Below, in pieces: positions 22,022 through 32,976 of a DNA stretch of 64,000 nt. The notes under the pieces were generated by a model, which saw nothing but the letters and a program-made list of their open reading frames with translations, ran no database searches and was not told the DNA's origin. The stretch is from positions 1-64,000 of the forward strand of contig BLJB01000201.1 of the NCBI GenBank assembly GCA_013423325.1, given 5' to 3'. Made by a program: the position numbers and the translations under genes. Within the stretch, counting starts at the first letter, position 1; the number at the start of each line of letters is the position of its first letter. Source of the DNA: Usnea hakonensis. Lineage: Eukaryota; Ascomycota; Lecanoromycetes; Lecanorales; Parmeliaceae.

Positions 22022-23005
22022 TCAATCCACCACATCGCCCAGCATCCCCACTCTAACCGCCCCTTTCCCATCATGACCCCAAAGCCTCACAGAAGTCGAC
22101 CGGTCGCCCCTTTCCAACAGCGCCCTGTACGTCTCCCCCGCATAAAACGGCGCCGTGGCCCGGTACGTGATGGATCGTGGCAGCGTCGAGTCATCCGCTT
22201 GCTCATCCCGCCAGAAATCTAGCATGTTGATTAGGTTCAGCGGGCCGTGGACTACAATGTCCCGATGGCCTTCTACCGCTCTGCACCAGGGTTGCGAGTA
22301 GTGGATCTTGTGGGCGTTGAATGTCAGCGCTGAGAAGCGGAAGAGTGAGACTGCGGTTTGCAAGTAATCTCTTGATTTCTGGGACTTGTCTGGTAAAGGA
22401 AGGAGGTTTTCATCACGTGCGCTGGACGCGGAGTAGTCCTGCGGCGGCGAAAGTCGAGAGAGTTCCGTGCGAAACACCCAGTCTCTCCGATCGACCAGCG
22501 CCAATCCTTTTGCGTTCTCAAAGATCTTTTCAACGCCAACGACTACCATTGCCTCGCCCGTTCTCGTGACTTTGGGCTCTGCGGAAATGAGGTTCGTGAT
22601 CTCCACTGCATCTTCACCGACGCGGAGCGGGTTTTCCTTTTCCCACTTAATCTCACCGCCGGCCCACATGCGTCGTGTGAATGGCTCCGCGGGACTATAG
22701 CTGATGTCGGTGCCGTCTTTGCCGAGGTGATGCTGCAGTGCGGCGGGCGTGAAGTAGACGAGGTGATAGCCAGGTGGCAGAGGCGTGCCGATTCGTGGAG
22801 CCTCTTCCTCCAGACTTTGGGCGCCTCGGCGGAGCCGCGGCCTGTTGAGAGTCAAGCTGAGACTTTGAATTTGGGTTTGGTCGAGGGTTTGGGTTTTGAT
22901 AATCGGAGGGGCTTTTTTGGCTTTGTGGAGGAAGTCGTCGACTATCGATTTGTGTTGAGCGGAGATTGCGGATGAGGCTAGACGACGAAAGGTCCGTGGC
23001 AGCAT
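22022..23005 (-). CDS. HTD2: Mitochondrial 3-hydroxyacyl-thioester dehydratase-like (HTD2/MaoC hot-dog family)
   Basis: Single exon, 327 residues. The N-terminus MLPRTFRRLASSAISAQHKS is a mitochondrial presequence. Family features: PPGYHLVYFTPAALQHHLGKDGTD, RRMWAGGEIKW, a first hot-dog with VTNL-like strands, and the C-terminal hot-dog with FSALTFNAHKIHY and VVHGPLNLINMLDFW. The Asn-His pair in TFNAHKIHY corresponds to the hydratase catalytic region. In yeast, Htd2 dehydrates 3-hydroxyacyl-ACP in mitochondrial type II fatty acid synthesis, which feeds lipoic acid. Length fits fungal homologues (about 300-350). The downstream neighbour is on the opposite strand, so there is no operon-like link to the dehydrogenases. 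Confidence 0.82.
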   Translation of the reverse strand: MLPRTFRRLASSAISAQHKSIVDDFLHKAKKAPPIIKTQTLDQTQIQSLSLTLNRPRLRRGAQSLEEEAPRIGTPLPPGYHLVYFTPAALQHHLGKDGTDISYSPAEPFTRRMWAGGEIKWEKENPLRVGEDAVEITNLISAEPKVTRTGEAMVVVGVEKIFENAKGLALVDRRDWVFRTELSRLSPPQDYSASSARDENLLPLPDKSQKSRDYLQTAVSLFRFSALTFNAHKIHYSQPWCRAVEGHRDIVVHGPLNLINMLDFWRDEQADDSTLPRSITYRATAPFYAGETYRALLERGDRSTSVRLWGHDGKGAVRVGMLGDVVD

Positions 23006-23675
23006 GATGCTAGAAAGATCGACTGTCTATATACATTGCATATCTCGATAAGTGTTCTTTACACGTAGCTAAGATATTGCCCATCCACGGCAAATCCGAG
23101 ATGACTACCGAGATGCTTCATGTACACTGATCACTGCTATTGTAAATCAGTGTTTTATGTCAAATGAATGATCAAAAGTAGCCATGGAGAAAAGTTTCTT
23201 ATGAAGGCTATAGACGGTACCTACATTAGAAAATCTGACTGGAGCTCACGGTCTTCGTTTTTTGAGTGTCACTGCACGCCAAGGCTTCTTTTCTGCTACC
23301 GCCATTTTTAGCCTAGTGTGAGGTGGCTCGGTGGCAGCAAGGTACGTATCTGTTATCTACAACCACTACTACGAGTTTATAAGCGCACGTCCGCAAGGTC
23401 TTGCACGTTGATTAATCTGGAGATCGTATCTTCTTAAGAGTCTCTTCTGTCATGGTAATGTTACATAAATTGCGACCTGCAAGCAAGCTTTCATTAAAGA
23501 GTGTAACGAGTTTCTTTGCTCAACGACAAGATTGCCGGCTAAAAGAGTGTGACAAGCCCGATTTCTAGACTACAACATACCGGCCAAAAGAATGTCCTGA
23601 GTCCCTTGCCAGAGGGATCCTAGTGGGACAGATTGCAACCTGGTCCCGCCCTCCACAAAAAAAGGATCGCAGATA
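23006..23675. other. Intergenic, nothing recognised
   Basis: Promoter side of the HTD2-like gene and the 3' side of the secreted-protein gene. No frames, repeats or RNA genes supported. Confidence 0.5.
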
Positions 23676-24041
23676 TCATTTATCCCCGGAATAATCGGTC
23701 GGCGTAACCATCACGCTTCCCCACTTCGCCCCCCAGTAACTCATGCTGATGCACCGCTGTGAATAGTCAGTCATATAATCACCAACAACGTCTTGCCCGG
23801 CAGGGTTCTGGCAGTTGCTATCCGAGAATACGCTTATGGAAGAGACTTGGTCCGAGCCGCCATAGTTGACCCCAATGTTGTTGTATTTGGGGTGGAAAGG
23901 GACGCAGCCATCGGAAGGCATGCCGACGACGTCGCCTGCGCCGGGGCCTTCGCAGTCGTCGTTTTCGAAAGAGCACACCCAGGGGTCCTTGGCCATGGCG
24001 GTTGAGGCGAAGAGGGCGACGATGAGGGTTTGGTAGTGCAT
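23676..24041 (-). CDS. Small secreted protein with five cysteines
   Basis: Single exon, 121 residues. Start chosen at the ATG directly before a signal peptide (MHYQTLIVALFASTAMA, cleavage before KDPW). Upstream in-frame Met codons at 24200 and 24152 would bury the signal. The mature part is about 104 residues: acidic, Gly/Asp/Ser-rich, with five Cys (in WVCSF, DDCEG, DGCVP, SNCQN, QRCIS) and aromatic-rich C-terminal SYWGAKWGS. It is unrecognised; the profile is that of fungal secreted effector-like proteins. An odd Cys count leaves one unpaired or allows a dimer. Confidence 0.72.
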   Translation of the reverse strand: MHYQTLIVALFASTAMAKDPWVCSFENDDCEGPGAGDVVGMPSDGCVPFHPKYNNIGVNYGGSDQVSSISVFSDSNCQNPAGQDVVGDYMTDYSQRCISMSYWGAKWGSVMVTPTDYSGDK

Positions 24042-25559
24042 TATGTTATGCCTGGTCTGGGGACTTGGTTGAAGTGTTTTTGAGGATTGTTTTGGGTTGA
24101 TGTGTGAATTGTTGGTATGATCTGAAGATTCGATATTGCGCAGAAGAGACATCTTATACGAGAACTTGCTCCAAGATAAAAGGTGGGAAACAACATTCAA
24201 AAAAGATTTCCTTCCTCGTTGTCTTGTTCTGTCCGCTAAAGTAAACTTGCTTTATCCTCAAAATAGACTTTATCCTCAAAATAGAAAACAAACAAGTCCA
24301 CCTTTGTGGTCGTCGGTCTCTGTACAGCACTCTGATCTGATCCCTTTGAGAACAAAGGAGTTTCCAAAGTATGAATGACGTTTCCTTTGTGTTCAATCGG
24401 ACCACTTCATCTTCGGACAGCAAATTTTGTGAGCTATCCCTCAAAAGACAGGGCAGATCAATGAAAAACAAGATATAGAGGGATGTAGGTAGTCTCGCTT
24501 TTGTATCCTATGATATTGAATGCGCTGGCATCGAACTGCAATAGCGATGACCTAGACTAATAGTACAAATGGCATACGGACTCATGCACTCCCTTGGCGT
24601 GATGGCGTGATGGCGTGGCTAATCCAAGACGTCGCTTTAACCCCACGTTGATCAGGATCTCACGATAATGAACCGAATTTTTGTCAATCAACGAACAACG
24701 AATTCTCTGAGAGTAAGTCCATTACTTTCCAGTAATAGGAAGCTGAACACAGACAGGCGAACCCAAGAAGAAACTGACAACAGAAATGAAACAGCAATTC
24801 GACATTCTGCGGGTGCGGGTGCTATGCTTTCCTTCCTGTGGATATTTTTGCTGAAGGAGAATAACGCACCATTGGTCTCAATCCGCTTGATTGCGATGGG
24901 ATAAAAATGGCATCTTATCCCAGAGCGTTCGGAAGGTACTGCAATGATGTTAGGAAAGTCGTTACGTCTCCGCTATCGTTTTGCGCTTCACATTGCAAAT
25001 TCTGCGCCGCTTCGCTAGACGAAGTACAGCCGCACGTCCCTGCACTTCGTGACAATAGTACTCCTCGGAAGGCAGGCGCTTCTAGTTGCCGAGAGGTGCA
25101 GGATCATGCTAAGACATTCAGAGCTTCGAGCCCTGTAATAGCGAGCTAGCACTCCCGCTTTGGTGGAGGGCCGGTGCCGGGCTCCAGTGCTTAAAAAAGG
25201 CAGTCTCAACGGTAGAGAACACGATCTAAGACGTAGGCAACTCAAGCAAGGATTAAATTCGGTGCCAGTGTTTATCTTGAACATCGAGCTTCATGATCAT
25301 AGATGTGCTGCGTAACAGTCCATGGGAGGCCGACTCCCTTAGATAGTATTTTTCCTCGTGGACGCGTCACAGTGGTCTCATGGGCAAGAACCCTTGACTA
25401 TGATGTACCATCCTATCGATATTCGTCATGTTCATAGAAACCCAAGTTGATTGGTAGTACTGCTCTACTGCTATTTCGCTCCCTTCCTACCACCGTTACC
25501 ACCACTGTTACTATCACTGTTGCCACCCAAAAAATTTCGTTTTTAAAAGGTCATTGCCC
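24042..25559. other. Intergenic, no gene recognised
   Basis: About 1.5 kb with only short frames. An 18-bp tandem duplication (CTTTATCCTCAAAATAGA twice) lies at about 24250-24288. No LTR or inverted termini noticed. Confidence 0.45.
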
Positions 25560-25790
25560 TTGCTAGCAGTCCATCCTCCCCTTCTATAAGACGTGACAAG
25601 ATATAGATAATACATATTGTAAGAGGAAGATATTGTGGAGAAGTTAAGACCAAAAAAAGAAGGAAAAGGGGGAGGTGACTATATCTAAAAGACTCTATAT
25701 AAGAGCACCGACGGTCCGAATATGGTCCGAATAAGGCGACGGAAGTGGAGGACAGTCGCTTGAATATTGCTCTAATCAGTGCTATGTTAG
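25560..25790. repeat. Second copy of the AT-rich relic, less mutated
   Basis: Shares with 165-232 the block TATATCTAAAAGACT, TATATAAGAG and GTCCGAATATGGTCCGAAT, the last seen there with C-to-T and G-to-A changes. It also shares GATATAGATA upstream of it. This copy retains more GC. It ends against the 3' flank of the ABC transporter gene. Confidence 0.55.
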
Positions 25791-26016
25791 CGGCAGAAAG
25801 ATGAGTTTCCGACGGAGTTGGCGCTCATCCATGAAAGTGACCATATATCCACGGAATAGTACATATCAATGGGCGGTAATTCTCCATGAGAATAGTGTGA
25901 CGTTTCCACGAGGAAGTACATCCCCCATAGACCGCCGTCTAATCCATGAAGGTCGATGGCCCACAACTGTGACGCAACACATACAGGACCTGATGTCCAA
26001 ACGACTGATTCGATCA

Positions 26017-29000
26017 TCATGCCTGATCCAAAGACTGCGCCAGGCACATAGCGTAGTACCTGCGCTTAAGCCGCTGCAACTCCTCATGCGTGCCCATCTC
26101 TGCGATCTTGCCATCCTCCATAACGAAAATGACATCCGCATGCCGAATAGTGCTAAGTCGATGTGCGACGGCGATCGTTGTCCGGCCCAATGCCACTTCG
26201 TCCAGCGCTTTCTGCACAATGCGTTCACTCTGGGTATCCAGCGCGGAAGTCGCTTCGTCCAACAACAACAGGCGCGGTTTCCGAACCAGCGCCCTGGCGA
26301 CTGCGATACGTTGTCTCTGTCCGCCGGAAAATTGGAGGCCCTTTGAGCCGCAAGGTGTATTCAGCCCTTCAGGCAAAGAAGACACAAAGTCCAACGCGTT
26401 GGCCTGGCGACAAGCTTCATTGACCTCTTCTTCAGAGGGCTCGTACTCGAGACCAATTGCGATGTTCTCGCGGACAGAACCAAGATACAAAGGCGGTTCT
26501 TGCTGTACCAGGGACATGTAGCGACGGTATGCAAACGGAGACATGAGCGAAATATCGTCTCCGTTCAATGTGATGCGACCAGACGTTGGGTCGTAGAAGC
26601 GTTCCAGGAGCGAGATGATTGTGCTTTTGCCGCAACCTGAGGGTCCGACGATCGCAACGTGCGTTCCAGGTTCGATCTTCATCGAAATCCCCCGCAGCAC
26701 TTTCGCAGCGTCCCGCTGCTTGTACCGAAATTCGAGGTTCTCGACACCAATGATCCCGTCTCCGGACGGCTTCCTGTCACGATTTTCATCGGTTTCGCCG
26801 ATACTGGCTCTTATAGTCCGAAGCCAGAAAATGTAATTTGCAGCGATTTTAGCCTTGGTGATTGAAGTTGTGTATGAGAAGAATTGCGCAGTGCCTTGAC
26901 CTCCGAAGATCACCGCAATGAATATGACAAAGAACTGTGTTGTGGTATACTCGCCACTAGCAATCAGCCGTGATCCGTACCAGAAGCCGAGGCCCATGAT
27001 GAGGAAGTCGATTGATTGCGAAAGCGCATAAGGTATGAGAGTGACTACCAGACCCGGAATCACCTCGGCCACAATGTTTCCCAGGGCCTCGTCGTACTCA
27101 TGTAAAATCAGTGCCTCTAGAGTCAAGGAACTGATGGTCCTGATTGAGGTGACTGCTTCGGTGGCCAAGCCAGCACTGCTCGCAAATCGCTCCCCTGTCG
27201 AAGCTTCGAGCTTTTGATCGAGCCGAATGCGGGTATAACCGGCAGCAATGAGGAAAGAGAGTCCGCCAAAGACGATGACAAGGCCTAGCTTCCAGCCGAA
27301 CGCGATACCAAGAGCACTGCTGGATACAATGTTGACAAGGACGTTCAAAATAAGGCCGAGGTTCTGAGCCATCAATTCCATTAGCGATGTCGGCACGGAC
27401 GATAGCTTAGAGGTCACGGATCCCGAAGAGTTCTCGGGACGATCAAAGAAATCCTGGTCAAAGTATACGATACGTTCAATCATCTCCCGACGAACGCGAT
27501 GCGTGAGCGCTTGGCCGATTGTATTGCAAGCCCATCCAATGGCAAAATATCCAAAGAGATTTGCAATGGCCAGCACGAAGAACATGAGGGCGTAAAAATC
27601 GGCCTGGTCTTTTGCTTCTGAGCCCTGTAAAGTGAAAACGTTGATAAGACGGGAGAAGATGATCGCTTGTGCCGGGTACGTGCCACCGCCAATCACGCCT
27701 CCGAAAGCGATGACCAGGTACCATAGGTATAAGTCTGGATGTTCTTTCAACATGATCCAAATGCATTTTATAAGCGAGTATCCAATAGTTCCAGCGGAAA
27801 GGTGCTCAACTTCGCGCTCCGAATCCTTCGCCAGGACCTTGGACTGCGTTCGTTGAAGTGTGAGGGGACGGTCGAGTGCTTCCTTGACATCGTCTCCCTC
27901 TTCCGACCCTCCATAAACTTCTGGATTTCCAGCCTCGGCACCTAGATCTTGTGCGCGCACCATAGCGGCGTACAGGCCATCGTGCTTGAGGAGTTCGCTA
28001 TGGGTCCCTTGCTCGATGACCTTTCCATTTGTCATCACAGCAATGTTGTCAGCCGCCATGACCGTCGCAAGCTTGTGCGCAATAACGAGAGTTGTCTTGT
28101 TGGCCGAGACACGGTGGAGAGCATCCTGAACAACTCTCTCTGCACGGGGATCCAACGCACTGGTTGCTTCGTCGAGCAGTAGGACTTTTGGATCCGAGAT
28201 GATGCTCCTGGCGATGGCAACCCTTTGCCGCTGCCCGCCGCTCAACATGCTCGCTCTCTCGCCGACTTGCGTATTATAACCCTCAGCTAACTTTTCGATA
28301 AAGTCATGCGCGTTGCTGGCCATACATGCTTCTTGTACAAGCTTCATTTGCGCCTCCTCGGAGAGATTCTGTTGGTCGCCAACCAAGCCTTTGGCGACAT
28401 TCTGGAAGATGGTGCCTTGGAAGAGGATAGGCTCCTGTTGGACAAGTCTGAAATTGCTCCGCAACCATTTCGTGTTATAATCCGCAATGTCGTGGCCATC
28501 CACGAGAATCTGACCTGAAGCGGGTTGATACCATCTTTCCAGTAAGCCGACCAAGGTCGACTTGCCGCAACCGCTAGGTCCAACCAGAGCGGTCGTTTTG
28601 CCAGCCGGTATAGACAAGTCCAAGCCTTGAAGCACTTGCGCAGTTGGCCGCGTTGGGTATGCGAAGTGCAAGTCACGAATCTGGATTTCTCCTGTGAATG
28701 AAGTGGGCTGCATACCCTCGGGAGAGAGCGGATCCAGTGAAGATGGTTTGTCGATAATGGAGAAGAGCTCGGAAGCAGCAGACGAAGCATTTGTGATAGA
28801 TTGGAGCTGTGGCGCGACCAGCATAATGGAAGTAGCACCGAGCGTCACGCTGAGGACGACTGTAAAGACCGTTCCGACGCTGTCGATTTCTCCGCTTTGG
28901 AACAATCGAAAGCCCTCCCAGAAGGCGAGCGCAGTCCCTGACATGACGAAGAATGATTGTGTGGAGAAGAGGATGCCAAAGATGATCGACTTCTTATTGC

Positions 29001-30032
29001 CTTCTTTATGAGCTGTCTGTAAGTATTCGTCGTACCTGTTCACAATCTTTTGCTGCGCTCCGAATGCGTGGATAGTCTTGATAGAGCTTATTGCATCCTG
29101 AGCAAGGACTGCTGCACGAGAGTATATCCGTGTCTAGAGCGGAGTTGTGTCAGAAATCCGTTCTCGTTCCACTACGGACGCCGAACTACTTACAATTCGT
29201 GCTTCGACGGGTGCATCGAAGCCGAGGCATCCTGCTATCACTAGTACAATGGCCGGCACTACGCCCATAGTGATGAGAGCAAGCTTCCACTGGACACTGA
29301 GGGCCACAATATATGCCGAGAAGAAAAGCGAGATGCCCTGAACCAGTGTGTACAACTTCTCGGCAATACCTTGATTGACACGATTGCCATCTGTGAGCTT
29401 CTGTCAGCAACCGAATAATATGTAGTGGAAGATCACGTGCTCATCGTAACCTGCGTCGCGGGAGATCCATTGCCTTCCTTGTCGAAATGCCAGATTTCCT
29501 GCCTGAGCAGACTCTCCAGAAACGCTTTCCTCATGGAGCGTGTGGTTCTCGTAGCCGCGATACATATGCAAAGTGTCGCTATGTAGCCGATAAAGAAGCG
29601 GGCAACGAATAAATACACGAAGTAGAGAACGAGATGATTGATATGGGCAGTGAATTGATGCGCATTGCTTTGGCCGGACGAGAAATTGTTGAAGGTGGCT
29701 GTTGATGACCCGAATACCAAAGTCATCAAAGGAAGAGCGGCGCCAACCGCAACCCCACCTGTAAGTGCAATGGCGTATAAGAGAATGTCAAGACGGTCCG
29801 CGTATTGGAAAATTCGCTGTCGATGAATCAGTCCAAATCAGCAAAGATGCTCGGACTCATCGCTTACAAAATAGTCCTTGACACTCCCTTCTTTCTTTTC
29901 CTCTGGCTTGTCCTCTGCTACCTCAGACGAGCCCGCATCGTCCGACAAGATACCTTTTTCCGACTCGACCATGCTGGGCATGTTGGCCGCAGTAGGTGGC
30001 TGCGCACCAAGAGACTTCTCAACATCAGTCAT
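26017..30032 (-). CDS. ABCB-type multidrug transporter (full-length P-glycoprotein-like)
   Basis: Four exons: 30032-29868, 29816-29451, 29400-29194 and 29133-26017; 1284 residues, the usual size. Order TMD-NBD-TMD-NBD. N-terminus acidic and cytosolic (MTDVEKSLGAQPPTAANMPS). Walker A GPSGCGKST occurs at about 430 and about 1075. Signatures are LSGGQRQRVAIAR and FSGGQRQRIAVAR. Walker B with catalytic Glu, LLLDEATSALD, is present in both halves, so both ATP sites look competent. H-loops: VIAHKLAT and VAHRLSTI. Linker with EEGDDVKEALDRP. Such pumps export drugs, toxins or secondary metabolites across the plasma membrane. The donor of the second intron is the least certain (GTTACG; GTGATC 14 nt on breaks the frame). 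No biosynthetic cluster adjoins. Confidence 0.93.
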
Positions 30033-31614
30033 CTTGGTGGATACACCGTTTCAGCTGCCTTTTCTGAAATTTTCGAATGAAATGACAACGAAGCATTAAA
30101 GATGAAAATGTAGGGGACTGCCAGGCACCAGCCTAAATACCTCGAAGTGCGAGGGAGGGTGAGAAATTCCTTGCCGACTTTCCCCCGTAACAGCGCCGCA
30201 GAGAATTTTGTCACATTAAATAGGTGCTGCGGGGCTTATTCGCATTCGTATTCGTAGATGAACTCTATGTTGTGCAGAACTGATATTGATAGTATGCTTC
30301 CAATTTAGAGGGTAACGGAGAAGATAACGACGAAGGTCGATCTTTTCAGTTCATAGCGTAGACAAGTAAGAAGGTGCAGGGGGTATGTTTACAACAGGCG
30401 GCGGAGTAGATCGACGAGTACTGGGTGAGAGGGCAAACGCACGCAAAAGCGCTCAGCAACAACACCGACGACGACGACGACGATAGCAGCGGCAACAAGA
30501 GCGGCAATAACGAACGGCGATGTAATTCTGGTAGAAACACGCAAAAGGCAGCACGCGCTCACACGAAGAGCAACCAAAAACGGCAGCAGCAGACACCCTA
30601 GCAATGCATCCAAGGAGGATCTCGGTGACACTGCGTGGAAAGTCAGAAAACAAGTCTCACATGCATAAAGTAAGGTACAAATAGCAATAAAGTACTGGAA
30701 GAATGAAGAAGGTACGCAAAAATGTCAAGCGCATAAAAAAAGCAATGGTGCTCACGGGAATGCGCGATGGCGACATTGTTTAAGGTGAGAAAAAGAGCTT
30801 CCTTGAACGATGCTGATTCGTTGATTGTGCGAGGTCTGCTTACATAAGGGAAACTCTTTTTTCTGTCTCCTTCTGGACGGCCGAAGGCCGCTCCAGCTTT
30901 CTTGTCATTCTTAAAAGCGAGCAGCTTCTCAGCCTCGAGCGAGCCAAGTCAGAAATCAACTTGTTCCGAGTCTGGATGGGTAAACATGAAATGGTAGAAT
31001 GGCAGACACAGATGTCACCAAAAAGAAGTCAGGTGGCCGTTGATCCAAAAGCAGTCCCAACGGAGAACAGAATGCGCCAGTGGGGAGTTGTTGATGCAGG
31101 ACGTCGGACCGTCCTCAAAATTGGGACATGTTTCAATTGCCCAAACTACCACTTCCTTGGACAGCGTGCCTTGGGATGGGTGGCGGATTCATGTATTCAC
31201 GCTTCACGAGTACCAACAAAATTACAGCTAAGCAAGACGGTCATCACAGCATCCTGTATCAAGATCGAGATGTTGATACACCCTATGCCATCAGGTAATG
31301 ACTTGCAAGATCCATATGCGGCGGTTTGAGGCGGCTACTCTTATTTCAATAAGTAGACATGCCATAGAAAGTCCGCTACATGACTGTTGACTATCTGATA
31401 TGTTGTACACACGCTACAATTGCCACATGCGACAGTGGATGGCGAATTCCCAACAATGCTTCGAAACTCCTGTACCTCTCATGCCATGCATTTGCCGCTC
31501 CTAGCTTCACAATAAAAGAACACTTGATCCAGCCTCACTCATCCCAAGGGCTTATAAGATCCGTAGACCAATCCCAGCTCTCCCTAAAAAGAAGCATCTG
31601 CACTCCTCAAGCCC
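30033..31614. other. Promoter of ABC gene and intergenic region
   Basis: About 1.6 kb, with (GAC)n around 30466-30482. Open frames are composition-driven. No gene supported. Confidence 0.5.
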
Positions 31615-32222
31615 TCATCTCGGCCACTTCTTCCACCCGCGCCCATGACCCAACTACAACACACCCATCAGCGCCCAACCTACACACAACAACAACAAAG
31701 AAACCACACGAAAAAACTCACCTGTTTCCACTGCTGCACCATGGCCGGCATCCCCAACATAGCCACCCTCCTCTTCTCCAACCGCCCCTTCATCGTCCTC
31801 TCCCACTTCTTCCCCTTAACCTTCTGCCCCCACCCCGTCCCCTTGACCCTCAACCCATGCTCCATTCTTTTCCTCAATCTTACTTCCGTCCCCTTGCTCG
31901 TGTACGGTAATAAATCTTCCACGCCATTATTCCTCGCCATCTTCACGAGATCGGCTTGTCGCCGTAAGGAGAAAATGGGGCCGCGCCATCGCCCGGTGGC
32001 GGGGTGCTTATGCGGTTGGAATGGGTTGGGATATGGGCGTGGTGGGGGGGGAGGAGCGACGGAGGTTTCTGGGGGATTGGCGGGCGGGGCGGAGGTGGTG
32101 GTGAGGGTGGTGGATGGCGGGGATGTTGGGCGGTTGGATGGCGGGGGAGGAAAGCGGGCGAAGAATCGGAGGAGTCGGGGTGGGAGTGATTGCGCGAGCT
32201 TGAAGTACTCTTGAGAAGCCAT
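31615..32222 (-). CDS. MRPL25: Mitochondrial large-subunit ribosomal protein L25 (mL59 type)
   Basis: Two exons, 32222-31722 and 31653-31615, 68-nt intron (GTGAGT...TGTAG); 540 nt, 179 residues. Landmarks of fungal MRPL25: LPPRLLRFFARFPP, FQPHKHPATGRW, FSLRRQADLVKMA, GVEDLLPYTSKGTE, HGLRVKGTGWGQKVKG, MLGMPAMVQQWKQ, and the C-terminus LGHGRGWKKWPR supplied by the tiny second exon. It is a component of the mitochondrial 54S subunit. A Pro/Ser/Thr-rich insert of about 35 residues (around 25-65) is longer than I remember for the family. Confidence 0.9.
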
Positions 32223-32976
32223 GAAGGTGAGGGAATGAGTGAAGCACTGAAGTGCGAAAGAATCTCGAATCCAAGGTTATGCGATTCAAGGATCTCCCAC
32301 GCTAGCTTAGGCCCTGCAGTGCCAAGCCAATCACCTAGGTAAATAAGAGAAGCCATCTATCACTACAAACCTTCGCTCATATTCTCCACATAATATAGCA
32401 CCAACAAACAAAAAGATTGAATAATAACCTAGCTGTCAAGTTAAACCGTCAGAAAAACCACAACCTAAACCTTTCCAAATGAGGATAGGATTAGACCGCC
32501 ACAGAGGGAGAATCGTGGAGAGGATCTAATACTGCTGTTGGAGCAGGAGACGCAAGAGAAGATCAATTTTTGCTGGATGTGTAGATGTTCAATTGATTGT
32601 ATTATTCGCGTGTTGTGGGTAGTGTAGCTGAGAATTGAAAGCATGATTGGCGTCCTGGCATACTGATGGGTCGCACATGATTCCAGCTTTATAGGAAGCC
32701 TTTGCTCTGCATGCCCGCCTTGCGAATTAGCGCTCCGCGTGACAGCGAGGCAGAGATTCTGCCCAGAATGATCTATCGCTTTACGTACTTCTTCAGACCT
32801 GATACAAGTTCAAAACATATCTTCTTTGAGCACCTGGCAGAACGAAGCCGTGAAGCGGAAAAAGAAAATCGTTATTTACAAATGTGATGATATCGCTCGC
32901 TGCCCTCTTACTTATGAACATAAGGTGTTTTCATGGACAGCGACACAAAGCAACCTCAATCCATCTTCAATTGAAA
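32223..32976. other. Intergenic, nothing recognised
   Basis: Promoter side of MRPL25 and 3' side of the NLR gene. No coding frames supported. Confidence 0.5.

Noticed and set aside
30389..30653. Hydrophobic minus-strand frame with poly-Val helix
   Set aside because: Its helix comes from translating a GAC repeat tract. It lies in the ABC-gene promoter.
30961..31329. 122-codon plus-strand frame
   Set aside because: No recognisable domain or helix pattern, and no promoter or intron signals. Likely chance.
31645..32214. Plus-strand 189-codon frame
   Set aside because: Antisense to mitochondrial ribosomal protein L25, which is clearly the real gene.
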